A stretch of 64,000 bases of DNA from Burkholderiales bacterium. Lineage in GTDB: Bacteria; Pseudomonadota; Gammaproteobacteria; Burkholderiales; Burkholderiaceae_D. The notes under the pieces were generated by a model. The model was not told the origin of the DNA. It worked only from the letters and a program-made list of their open reading frames with translations, and searched no databases. The stretch lies in assembly GCA_016200895.1 (NCBI GenBank), contig JACQDX010000082.1, positions 60,977 to 124,976 of the forward strand. The letters run 5' to 3'. Both the position numbers and the translations under genes were made by a program. Position 1 is the stretch's first letter, and each line of letters starts with the position of its first letter. Shown one piece after another: positions 1-8,013 of this stretch.

Positions 1-304
1 GGGTGTCGGTGCTGCACTGATGGAAGCGCTGGTGGTAGACAAGCGCGCAGGATTTTTCGTCAATCATGACCTGGCAGGTTATGAAGTGCCCATCCATGCT
101 GATATCCCGCACCAGGAAGTGATATTCCTTGACGAAACCGATCCCATTTCCTCACCCATGAAAGCCAAGGGCGTTGGTGAACTGGGTATCTGTGGCGTAG
201 CCGCAGCAGTTGCCAATGCCGTCTACAACGCCACAGGCGTGCGCGTGCGCGATTATCCAATTACGCTGGATAAACTGCTACCAGGCATGCCTGTGGTTGT
301 CTGA
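1..304 (+). CDS. Molybdopterin-binding subunit of a xanthine dehydrogenase/aldehyde oxidoreductase-type hydroxylase (3' end only)
   Basis: Only the last 100 codons are present; the frame is open from base 2 and stops with TGA at 302-304. The peptide contains KGVGELGICGVAAAVANAV and a closing stretch with RVRDYPITLDKLLP. In the xanthine oxidase family this C-terminal part carries the glutamate (GVGE) next to the molybdenum centre and is followed by the end of the large subunit. The protein would hydroxylate purines or aldehydes together with 2Fe-2S and FAD subunits, which must lie upstream of the window. The exact substrate cannot be read from this fragment. The stop lies 9 bases before pgm, so the two may be cotranscribed, although no functional link is obvious. 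Confidence 0.88.
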   Translation, partial: GVGAALMEALVVDKRAGFFVNHDLAGYEVPIHADIPHQEVIFLDETDPISSPMKAKGVGELGICGVAAAVANAVYNATGVRVRDYPITLDKLLPGMPVVV

Positions 305-313
305 AGGAATGTC

Positions 314-1999
314 ATGCATATCCATCCGCTCGCGGGTCAATTGTCGCCAGACTCTGCGCTGGTCGATGTCATACAGCTCATCGACGCTTATTACAAACAA
401 ATCCCTGACGCACAAGTCGCTGCGCAACGGGTAGCATTTGGTACCTCTGGTCATCGTGGTTCCTCATTTCAGACCAGCTTCAATGAACATCATGTCCTCG
501 CCATCACACAGGCAATTTGCGAATATCGTCAGCAGCAGGGTATCAGCGGCCCCTTGTTTCTGGGTATCGATACCCATGCATTGTCGGAACCGGCACGCAT
601 CAGCGCGATAGAAGTTCTTGCGGCCAATGGTGTCAACGTCATGCTGTCAGCCGGTGATGAATACACGCCTACACCCTCTGTATCGCTGGCTATCCTGATG
701 TATAACCTGGACCGCTATGCTGGCAGTGGTAATGGCATTGAACAAAACACTGGCCTGGCCGATGGCATCGTCATTACGCCGTCTCATAATCCGCCCGACA
801 ATGGCGGCTTTAAATACAATGTGGTCAATGGCGGCCCCGCAGATACAGTCACCACCGACTGGATAGGCAAACGCGCCAATGAACTCATGGCAGCAGATTT
901 GAAGGACGTGAAACGCATGCCCTTTGAGCGGGCGATACATGCTGACACGACGCACCGTTACGACTTCATGAACACCTATGTGAGCGAGCTTGAGCAGATT
1001 ATCGATCTCGCTGCGATACGGCAATCCGGCATACGCCTGGGCGTTGATCCGCTCGGTGGTGCTGGTGTGCATTACTGGGGCCGCATTGCCGAAAAATATC
1101 ACATCGACCTGACCGTCATCAGTGACGTCGTCGACCCGACTTTCCGCTTCATGCCCCTGGACTGGGACGGCAAGATACGCATGGACCCATCATCACCCTA
1201 CGCCATGCGACGCCTGCTGGATATACAATCAGATTTTGATATTGCCTTTGCCTGCGACACCGACCATGACCGCCACGGCATCGTCACACCCATCGCTGGG
1301 CTAATGACACCAGATCACTATCTGGCCGTCGCCATCGATTACCTCTTCCAGCATCGCCCAGACTGGGGTAGCAAACCCGGTATAGGCAAAACCGTCGTCA
1401 GCAGCCGCATGATAGAACATGTGAGCAAGCGACTCAGACGCAAGCTGTACGACATGCCTGTCGGCTTCAAATGGTTCGCCCCCGGCCTGTTCGATGGTAG
1501 CCTGGGATTTGGCGGTGAAGAAAGCGCAGGCGCCAGCTTTGTACGCATGGACAGCAGCGCATGGACCACCGACAAAGACGGCATCGTCGCCGCTTTGCTG
1601 GCAGGTGAAATAAAAGCAAAAACCGGACGCGACCCCGGCCAGCTATATGAGCAACTTACGCAGGAATTTGGCAAGCCCGTCAGCATACGCGTAGAAGCCG
1701 CCGCCACCCCGGCACAGAAAAAAGCTCTGTCCAACTTGTCCCCCCAACAGATCACCAGCAAATTGCTGGCTGGCGACAACATCACTGAAATTATCACCAC
1801 CGCACCCGGCAACATGAGCTCCATAGGCGGCGTGAAAGTCATCACCAACAACGGCTGGTTCGCCGCCCGTCCATCAGGGACAGAGGAAATCTACAAGATC
1901 TATGCCGAGAGTTTTAAGAGTGAGGAGCATTTGAACGAGATAGTGGCGGAGGCGCAGGGGATTGTGGATTTGGCGTTATTGAAGCGCGAAGTCAAATAG
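314..1999 (+). CDS. pgm: Phosphoglucomutase, alpha-D-glucose-specific
   Basis: Interconverts glucose 1-phosphate and glucose 6-phosphate in the cytoplasm, linking glycolysis to glycogen and nucleotide-sugar synthesis. The 561 residues match the length of the bacterial Pgm family (E. coli about 546). Family motifs appear in order: FGTSGHRGSS near residue 43, the phosphoserine loop TPSHNPPDNGG near 155, the metal loop DTDHDRHG near 315, the sugar loop GFGGEESAGASF near 397, and the phosphate-binding ARPSGTEEIYKIY near 518. The start ATG at 314 follows the upstream stop by 9 bases. It ends 9 bases before the convergent nuclease gene at 2009, so the accessory block abuts it directly. Confidence 0.97.
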   Translation: MHIHPLAGQLSPDSALVDVIQLIDAYYKQIPDAQVAAQRVAFGTSGHRGSSFQTSFNEHHVLAITQAICEYRQQQGISGPLFLGIDTHALSEPARISAIEVLAANGVNVMLSAGDEYTPTPSVSLAILMYNLDRYAGSGNGIEQNTGLADGIVITPSHNPPDNGGFKYNVVNGGPADTVTTDWIGKRANELMAADLKDVKRMPFERAIHADTTHRYDFMNTYVSELEQIIDLAAIRQSGIRLGVDPLGGAGVHYWGRIAEKYHIDLTVISDVVDPTFRFMPLDWDGKIRMDPSSPYAMRRLLDIQSDFDIAFACDTDHDRHGIVTPIAGLMTPDHYLAVAIDYLFQHRPDWGSKPGIGKTVVSSRMIEHVSKRLRRKLYDMPVGFKWFAPGLFDGSLGFGGEESAGASFVRMDSSAWTTDKDGIVAALLAGEIKAKTGRDPGQLYEQLTQEFGKPVSIRVEAAATPAQKKALSNLSPQQITSKLLAGDNITEIITTAPGNMSSIGGVKVITNNGWFAARPSGTEEIYKIYAESFKSEEHLNEIVAEAQGIVDLALLKREVK

Positions 2000-2008
2000 A
2001 TACCCAAA

Positions 2009-3295
2009 TCATATCTTAGGAGCTTCAACGTCTTTTTTTTGATATCGCTTCTCTCGAACTTGAGTCAACCTTGCCGAAAAAATATGTTTTGCTATGCCGA
2101 GGGTTTCTCGTAAGTTAGTAGCGCTTGTGTCTAAAGATATTAATGGACACCTAAGTTGCTCGTTGACCCGAAAACCAACTTTGCATGGTGCGTCATTACT
2201 TTCCAACCAAAACACTCGTTCATCCACTTTTTGTAATGGGGCTGCTTCGAATCTGTTCCAGTACTTGTCGACCAATTCGCCATCGCTCGTTTTATCACAA
2301 CTATGAAGCATATGAACCCGACTACAATCAGAGACGCAAACTTCGGTGAGTTCCTCTTTGAGATTATTAAGAATTGGACCTAAAATTAATTCAACACATC
2401 TGTCGGGTAATACCTTACTGACCCTCTCAGTAAGAAATATCTCAATTGACCGAGCTACCTTCTCTAACCTTACTTTCTGAAGAGCAAGAAGAATCAAATA
2501 TGTGAGAGACCGAAAAATTGGATGTTGATTAATGCCAGCTCGCATAACTCGAAAAACAAGGTACGGCACATTAGCCAATGCGGTTTCGAGCGTCGACATA
2601 AGCTCTAAAGTAGTTGCAACCGTACCCCATGAACGAACCTCTATGCTTCTATTGGCAAACTCATTCGCGATTAACGCAAATCTGGCCATTTCATCAATTT
2701 CTAAATTATGTCTATGCTCCCATATATCTTCCAAAACTTTGACAGGGGCGTACTCGACACGATTCCAAAATCGTGATCGCATTACTTCGAGCCGCCCAAA
2801 GATACTAAGTGACTCGGCGAACAAGCGAAGTGCCACGCTTGGCTGGCGTGAGATGAGTCGTTCAAGGTGCGAACGGTCCCAAAGCTTTATTTTTGGCTTA
2901 ACATGAGACACATTCCAAGACTTGACCCATTCGATAGTCGGGTTTGAAAATCTCGCGTTGGTGACCACGACGACTACATCGACATAAGAATAACCATGCG
3001 CGATATGTGCTGCGTTTCGAACCGCTTCAGGTTCGACGGTGCGAGCGCGGCCTTTGCACTCAAACCACCAGTTCTGCGGTGCGAGCTCGCCCTCATCGGC
3101 AGGAACTAAAATCTTAGCTTCAAGATCACGGCCACCATCTGCGGCACCACCGCCGCTTCCTCCTACGCGCCATTCAACGTCCTGTGCCCCCATAGCATCA
3201 AGTAGCCAATAGACGCATTCCTCCAAATCCTTCGCTTTCAATTCATCAAAGGGAATAGATGCCGGAACAATCCAAATCGGTTCATCGGTATTCAT
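2009..3295 (-). CDS. Mrr-like restriction endonuclease with a large C-terminal domain of unknown function
   Basis: The 428-residue protein begins with a PD-(D/E)XK nuclease-like domain (about residues 15-150). A glycine-rich loop leads to D53 and D57 (DGGRDLEAK), then W-W-F-E79-C-K81 supplies the E-x-K pair, and a helix follows (VEPEAVRNAAHIAHGYSYVD) with a VVVVVTNARFS strand, as in Mrr-type enzymes. Residues from about 160 to the end are mostly helical and not recognised. I infer a DNA-cleaving defence protein. The part encoding the nuclease is visibly richer in GC than the 3' half and than the ATPase genes upstream, so it may have a different origin. It lies 125 bases downstream of the SMC-like ATPase gene on the same strand and may be a fourth gene of that operon or an independent unit. 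A methyltransferase partner is not present. Confidence 0.7.
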   Translation of the reverse strand: MNTDEPIWIVPASIPFDELKAKDLEECVYWLLDAMGAQDVEWRVGGSGGGAADGGRDLEAKILVPADEGELAPQNWWFECKGRARTVEPEAVRNAAHIAHGYSYVDVVVVVTNARFSNPTIEWVKSWNVSHVKPKIKLWDRSHLERLISRQPSVALRLFAESLSIFGRLEVMRSRFWNRVEYAPVKVLEDIWEHRHNLEIDEMARFALIANEFANRSIEVRSWGTVATTLELMSTLETALANVPYLVFRVMRAGINQHPIFRSLTYLILLALQKVRLEKVARSIEIFLTERVSKVLPDRCVELILGPILNNLKEELTEVCVSDCSRVHMLHSCDKTSDGELVDKYWNRFEAAPLQKVDERVFWLESNDAPCKVGFRVNEQLRCPLISLDTSATNLRETLGIAKHIFSARLTQVREKRYQKKDVEAPKI

Positions 3296-3420
3296 ATGAC
3301 TACGTCCTAGATTGCGAATTTATCGACGATCCAGTTATTGCGTTGGGGTATTTATAAATTTCAAACCCATGCGACCACCAATATCTCAACTTGGTAGCTC
3401 TCACGCCAACCAGCTTATTC

Positions 3421-5400
3421 TTATGTATGACTCAAATTAGAATTTCTCTGAAGAAGAGAGTTTTGTTTATTAGGTAAAAATAAAACTCGATTATCCTTAA
3501 ATGAATCAGGATACTTATTTAGACCAGTCGTCAGAATAACTTGGTAGCTCTTTCCGAAAGTCTCAAACTTTTCCATTTGCGAGATACAGTTCTTCAAATT
3601 ATCAAGTTCTATCCCCGCGGTTTCCGGAGTATCAATAAGCAAAAATCTAGGGAAAGGGACGTCAGAATAAGTTAGAGCCATTTCCATCATTGTTAAGTAA
3701 TACATTAACCTAATGGAAACGCCAGAGCTGGCTTCTTTATACTCACCGTCATTAATAACAGGTAAATAGTTATCGATACTTATTCTCGCAACTCGACAAT
3801 CCTGCAATGTAGCAGTCATTAATCTATTATAAATAACACTAAAAGCACTTACTTTGGTACTTATCTCGATTTTGACTGTATTTTCAAAGCCTTTCATCTT
3901 AAGCTCAGCGTTTTGAAATAGAGTACGTTTTAGCTCGTAATCCGTAAAAAGTTTTTCCAACTTTGCTTCGGTTTCTATCCGCTGAGTCAACGCAACAATT
4001 TTTTCGCGTGTCTCTAATATCTTGTCGTCGATATCATTAAGACTCTCAATATCAATTTGTTCGTCGATTCTACCGATGTAGCCGCGAAGCTTGGTCCGTA
4101 ACATTGCTATCTCAATTTCTATCTGCCTAATTTCTGTCCTTAAAGTTGAAAGCTCTGCCTCACATCCATCGATGGCTATTTCAATAGTTTGAAGAGTTTT
4201 GGTTTTTGATTTCAGGATGTCTTTATATTCTTGGGAAGTATAAAAGAATCTCTCATATTGTTTCTCGTCGATCTCACACCCACATACACAGTGGCCCGCC
4301 GTACGAGACACTTTGCTAAGACAATATGGGCAAGTATCTGCGGAAAAAAGATTCAGTTGATCGTGTGAATGTATTATTTTATTTATCTGGCCGATTTCGT
4401 TGACCGTGCCCATTTTTACTCTAAGCAGTTTCGTCTTCTCATCAAATAGCGTGAAAATTCGTTCTTTAATCGAACTGTTTTTAAGTTCATTTTCAAGAAT
4501 CCTATCTTTTATGTCTTTTATTGCTGCTTCAATTGAAGTATCAGACGATCTGTTTCGTTTGAAAGCATTTCGAGCAGCATGCAGCATTTCCAGCTGTTGC
4601 TCATATTGCTTAATTTCGGCATCCAAAAATATTTTATTTTTTATTTCATCATTGCCACGCACTTGATCAACAATTGTTTGATATTCCGTAAAAATGCTTT
4701 TGGCAATAACCTTTTCTTTTTCTGCATTTTTCGCCACAGAAATAGATTCATAGTAATCAGAAAACGACTTTCCGATAAGCAACTCAAAAATCGCTTTTCT
4801 AAGTAATTCAGAATCATTAATGTAATTCTGCTTAATATCTAATTGCTTGTAAATGAACTCTGGATTTGGTTGTTGATCATGGTAAATGAGTCTAGCCAGC
4901 TCATTAAAATTGATTTTAAATGTCGTGTAACCATAGTAAAAATCCACGACTGAGATTCCCAGTTTTTCCAAGATCCAATCGGAAAAAACATATTTATTGG
5001 TCGCACTTCGATGGGTCGGAAGAACGATTGTTTCACTGGAAAATAACATCGTCGAGAAACTTTCAACATCACCATTCTCGTCATTTAACGGCATGGCAGG
5101 AGTAACGACGATATCACCGTCACCGATCAATCTTCGAACTTGGTAGTAATCGCCGGAGATTGATATATACAGTTCAACAAAATTATTGGTATCGGTTGTA
5201 ATTTCTTTATGCTTATGCTCACCATCGACAGAGAATTCCTTTACTTTCCCACCCAGGCCGTAATAAATTAAATTACAAAAAGTGGTTTTTCCAGTGCCAT
5301 TATCCCCCTCGATAAGAATGAGGTTTTCTCTAAAAATGGGTGAAACAAAGTGATAATTATCTCCCTTGTATATAACCTGATTTACTCTTAAATACCCCAT
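3421..5400 (-). CDS. SMC/Rad50-like ABC ATPase of a putative ABC-three-component defence system
   Basis: The 659-residue protein has an N-terminal Walker A (G32-D-N-G-T-G-K-T39). Long heptad-rich coiled coils (about 200-350 and 385-500) are interrupted by a zinc-hook-like cluster: C357-P-Y-C360, then C371, C373 and C375. It ends with a signature-like SSGVS segment (about 557) and a Walker B LLIDTPETAG around D590. This is the layout of Rad50/RecN-type ATPases that clamp DNA. The phrase DTPE-T-AG-IELDNL resembles the ATPases of ABC-3C systems. Its start overlaps the preceding small gene by 13 bases (5388-5400), showing translational coupling. The gene is very AT-rich. Role inferred: DNA-sensing or clamping motor that licenses the nuclease component. 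Not tested. Confidence 0.8.
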   Translation of the reverse strand: MGYLRVNQVIYKGDNYHFVSPIFRENLILIEGDNGTGKTTFCNLIYYGLGGKVKEFSVDGEHKHKEITTDTNNFVELYISISGDYYQVRRLIGDGDIVVTPAMPLNDENGDVESFSTMLFSSETIVLPTHRSATNKYVFSDWILEKLGISVVDFYYGYTTFKINFNELARLIYHDQQPNPEFIYKQLDIKQNYINDSELLRKAIFELLIGKSFSDYYESISVAKNAEKEKVIAKSIFTEYQTIVDQVRGNDEIKNKIFLDAEIKQYEQQLEMLHAARNAFKRNRSSDTSIEAAIKDIKDRILENELKNSSIKERIFTLFDEKTKLLRVKMGTVNEIGQINKIIHSHDQLNLFSADTCPYCLSKVSRTAGHCVCGCEIDEKQYERFFYTSQEYKDILKSKTKTLQTIEIAIDGCEAELSTLRTEIRQIEIEIAMLRTKLRGYIGRIDEQIDIESLNDIDDKILETREKIVALTQRIETEAKLEKLFTDYELKRTLFQNAELKMKGFENTVKIEISTKVSAFSVIYNRLMTATLQDCRVARISIDNYLPVINDGEYKEASSGVSIRLMYYLTMMEMALTYSDVPFPRFLLIDTPETAGIELDNLKNCISQMEKFETFGKSYQVILTTGLNKYPDSFKDNRVLFLPNKQNSLLQRNSNLSHT

Positions 5401-5957
5401 GTTTTTATTCCATTTTTTTCGTAAATCCGATCAATCATAGTAACCAGCGTTAACGACCCCAGTCTTTTAATGATAGATTTAATTTTTTCCATATTCTCTA
5501 ACTCTCTAGAAAATATTTTTGTATTAAAAAAATCTCTTGGGATTGCGCTTGAGTTCAGCGAAACGTCAATTTCAAGATCTTTGTCTCCTCTTTTCAAGGA
5601 AATATAATTCAACTTTTCCAAAGTGAACAATATCTTCAATATTTCACTGCGGCGGGCAATACCATTTGAATAGCTCCGAAAAAAATAGTCTTTGTCCACA
5701 GGGTTCAAAACTTTTTTACCAGTTCTTTCCACTGGTGAATTCAGGTCCTCAACGGACTCTCTCAACTTCAATATGAATACAAGATTTTCATCGTTTAATA
5801 TCTCAATGAGAAACGGCAATTTCCGATAGTCTTTAAAATATTTTCCATCTTTACATTTTAGTGCACGCAAGATTATTAGAGCCGAATAGGTAAATAAATA
5901 GTAATCTTCGCCGGCTAAATACATGAGCCTTTTTTTGTTTAGATTTTTATCCATCAT
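5388..5957 (-). CDS. Putative middle component of an ABC-three-component system
   Basis: The 189-residue protein has no catalytic motif I recognise. It is charged and helical, and it ends with a segment of the form EKIKSIIKRLGSLTLVTMID then YEKNGIKTWGI. I associate a small, non-enzymatic protein between a nuclease-like gene and an SMC-like ATPase with the MC (middle component) adaptors of ABC-3C systems; the assignment rests mainly on position and size. Its ATG overlaps the stop of the upstream gene (ATGA, 5954-5957) and its 3' end overlaps the ATPase gene by 13 bases, so the three proteins are probably made in fixed ratio. An unrelated small protein cannot be excluded. Confidence 0.55.
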   Translation of the reverse strand: MMDKNLNKKRLMYLAGEDYYLFTYSALIILRALKCKDGKYFKDYRKLPFLIEILNDENLVFILKLRESVEDLNSPVERTGKKVLNPVDKDYFFRSYSNGIARRSEILKILFTLEKLNYISLKRGDKDLEIDVSLNSSAIPRDFFNTKIFSRELENMEKIKSIIKRLGSLTLVTMIDRIYEKNGIKTWGI

Positions 5958-7186
5958 TCAATCTTTTCGAATGCGATAAAACATTTGTCCACTAAATCCA
6001 TAACCACAGCTTTGATAGTTATTTCGTTGGATACGCTATAGGTATAGTCAGTCTTAAGTTCGTGTATTGCTTTCAATGCTCTTACGTTGATCTCTTTAAT
6101 TATTTCTTCCAAATCTGACTCTGTAGTAGGCACAAGATAGGCTGGATCGCATAAATACTCTTCACATGCTTGAAATACCCTGTACTGAAGCGCGAGAAAA
6201 CTCTTATTGGCATTCAGTTGCTCAGCCTTGGAACTGCTCGCCAATCGCGCTAATCTTTGAATTCGAACTATTGACGCACTTGTACATACAGCTCTTACTT
6301 TTTCAATCAGATTCCTCTTGTCAGTAATTTCTGACTCTAACTTACGCAATTCACTCCATACTGGATCAAGCACCTGCGAATTTTCTTCAGCCTCAGCTTG
6401 CTTAAAAACAAGCGCTATGTCTGCACCAGTCATAACTCGACTAGCCAATTCTGGCAGGTTTTGCCGTTCATCTAATTTCTCTAAAATCAACGCAAGAATC
6501 ACTTCCTCTTTATTCGCAACTTTAAAATTAAATAGCCGTGAGTCTCGAATCTTCACTAAAGTAGAATTTTTTAATTGAACTTCATCGGCTTCTCCGAAAA
6601 ACCAACGAATTGCGGACAGATATTTTTTGAAGTTGTCTATCGAGCAATCTTTTAAAGTTTGAAGATGTCCTTTTATTTTTTTGTCTTTGTATTGTTTCTC
6701 GTACTCCTCTACCAGAATGACCTTTATCATTTGCACGTCTTGGTCGCTTTCTGTTCCCGATTGGAGGATTCCAAGAACTGGCGATTCTGGCAATACTAAG
6801 ACAGTCCCATCATCTAGCGTATTTTTACGTTCTTTCCCTATTCCTGCAGTCGTATAAAATCCCAAAATAACGTTGTTACTTTGCTGCCATTGCGTATTGT
6901 AGATGTCGAAAAAACTGACTAGCGTATTTAGAACAGGATACGAAAAAATAGTGAAATTCTTTCCGCTATCGAAGTTCTTATCCTCTTCTAAGTATTCTGT
7001 TTTACCACTAGGGTCTGCTATAGTTAGAGAGACGTCTTCCACTATTTCAACTGCACCAAAAATGAATGCTCGCTGATGCGTTTCTATAGCGTCTAGCATT
7101 AGGGCTGCGGCTCGAAGTTTCTGAAGCCTGAATCCCTTGGCTTTATCACCGGCTTCTCGATTGATAGTTTCTACAGCAGTTGTCAT
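5954..7186 (-). CDS. Nuclease-like effector component of the putative ABC-three-component system
   Basis: First gene of the three-gene unit; 410 residues from the ATG at 7186 (a TTG at 7216 would add ten residues; neither has a clear ribosome-binding site). The N-terminus has GDKAKGFRLQKLRAAALMLD (13-32), then E50-D51 in VEIVEDVSL and E68-D-K70 in LEEDKNF. This D...E-x-K pattern is what a PD-(D/E)XK nuclease of the DUF4297/dsDNA-nuclease kind would show. From about residue 140 to the end the protein is helical and unrecognised, as expected for a domain that docks on the other components. I infer a DNA-degrading effector controlled by the ATPase; the nuclease assignment is from motif spacing only. 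Confidence 0.55.
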   Translation of the reverse strand: MTTAVETINREAGDKAKGFRLQKLRAAALMLDAIETHQRAFIFGAVEIVEDVSLTIADPSGKTEYLEEDKNFDSGKNFTIFSYPVLNTLVSFFDIYNTQWQQSNNVILGFYTTAGIGKERKNTLDDGTVLVLPESPVLGILQSGTESDQDVQMIKVILVEEYEKQYKDKKIKGHLQTLKDCSIDNFKKYLSAIRWFFGEADEVQLKNSTLVKIRDSRLFNFKVANKEEVILALILEKLDERQNLPELASRVMTGADIALVFKQAEAEENSQVLDPVWSELRKLESEITDKRNLIEKVRAVCTSASIVRIQRLARLASSSKAEQLNANKSFLALQYRVFQACEEYLCDPAYLVPTTESDLEEIIKEINVRALKAIHELKTDYTYSVSNEITIKAVVMDLVDKCFIAFEKIE

Positions 7187-7410
7187 GCTAGTTTTATGAT
7201 GTTGGTAGCAACGCAATCAATTTGCGCCGAGAATCATCATATTGCTTGACGGTATATTGAAATGCAATCATTTATTATTGTTTTTTTGCTACAAATAAAT
7301 GGTAGATACCATACTGCAATCGCACCGTGATTTGATATTGAATTCCTAGTTACGTTTTTAGAAATACCTATAGCCGCAGGAGCAATCCCGAAAAATAGTT
7401 CGTAAACAAG
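7187..7410. promoter_or_regulatory. AT-rich intergenic region upstream of the three-gene defence unit
   Basis: This stretch must hold the minus-strand promoter of the 7186-3421 unit. It is AT-rich with several TATATT/TATGAT-like hexamers, but no pair of boxes with standard spacing convinces me. I see no operator palindrome and no tRNA or attachment-site duplication. Confidence 0.3.
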
Positions 7411-7448
7411 AAAAGCCCCGGTTTGCCATAAGGCAAACCGGGGCTTTT
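7411..7448. terminator. Strong bidirectional intrinsic terminator
   Basis: A perfect 17-bp stem (7411-7427 with 7432-7448) closes a 4-base loop and is flanked by A- and T-runs on both sides. It can end ssb transcription arriving on the minus strand and insulates the accessory block from ssb. Confidence 0.9.
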
Positions 7449-7481
7449 CTTGCGTGTACTTACACTATATTAAAGTGCTAC

Positions 7482-7979
7482 TCAAAACGGAATATCATCA
7501 TCCATATCCGAGAAATTCGGTGCCGGGCGTGAGGCTGGGGCTTGGCGTTGTTGTTGTGGGGCTGCCTGTGGGCGTGGTGCTGGTGCACCGCCTACGCCAC
7601 CACCGTAGCCACCATCATCCATACCTGCGCCGCCGCCCATGCCTTGCCGGCTGCCCAGCATTTGCATGCTGTCGGCCTTGATGTCGGTTGCGTATTTTTC
7701 TACGCCGTCTTTGTCGGTGTACTTGCGGGTGCGCAGGCTGCCTTCAACGTAGACTTGCGAACCTTTTTTCAGGTATTGACCGGCGATTTCTGCCAGTTTG
7801 CCGAAAAAGGTGATGCGGTGCCATTCTGTCTGTTCTTTCTTTTCACCGCTGGATTTGTCTTTCCAGCTATCGGTGGTTGCCACGGTGATGCTGGTCATTG
7901 CATCGCCTGATGGCATGTAACGGGTTTCCGGGTCTCTCCCAAGGTTGCCGACGATAATGACCTTGTTCACTGATGCCAT
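7482..7979 (-). CDS. ssb: Single-stranded DNA-binding protein
   Basis: Binds single-stranded DNA during replication, repair and recombination. The 165-residue protein has the OB-fold start [18 protein letters not shown], the [13 protein letters not shown] core, a Gly/Pro/Gln-rich flexible linker (about 115-155) and the acidic tip DMDDDIPF that recruits partner proteins. Length is usual for proteobacterial Ssb. The ATG at 7979 is preceded by AGGAG at good spacing. It lies 34 bases downstream of the MFS gene on the same strand, so the two may form an operon. No LexA box is visible upstream. Confidence 0.98.
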   Translation of the reverse strand: MASVNKVIIVGNLGRDPETRYMPSGDAMTSITVATTDSWKDKSSGEKKEQTEWHRITFFGKLAEIAGQYLKKGSQVYVEGSLRTRKYTDKDGVEKYATDIKADSMQMLGSRQGMGGGAGMDDGGYGGGVGGAPAPRPQAAPQQQRQAPASRPAPNFSDMDDDIPF

Positions 7980-8013
7980 GTATTTCTCCTAATTTTTCCT
8001 GATACAAATTAAT

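Noticed and set aside
1990..2020. tRNA or att site as the insertion point of the accessory block.
   Set aside because: No tRNA gene and no direct repeat shared by the two edges (around 2000 and 7217-7410).
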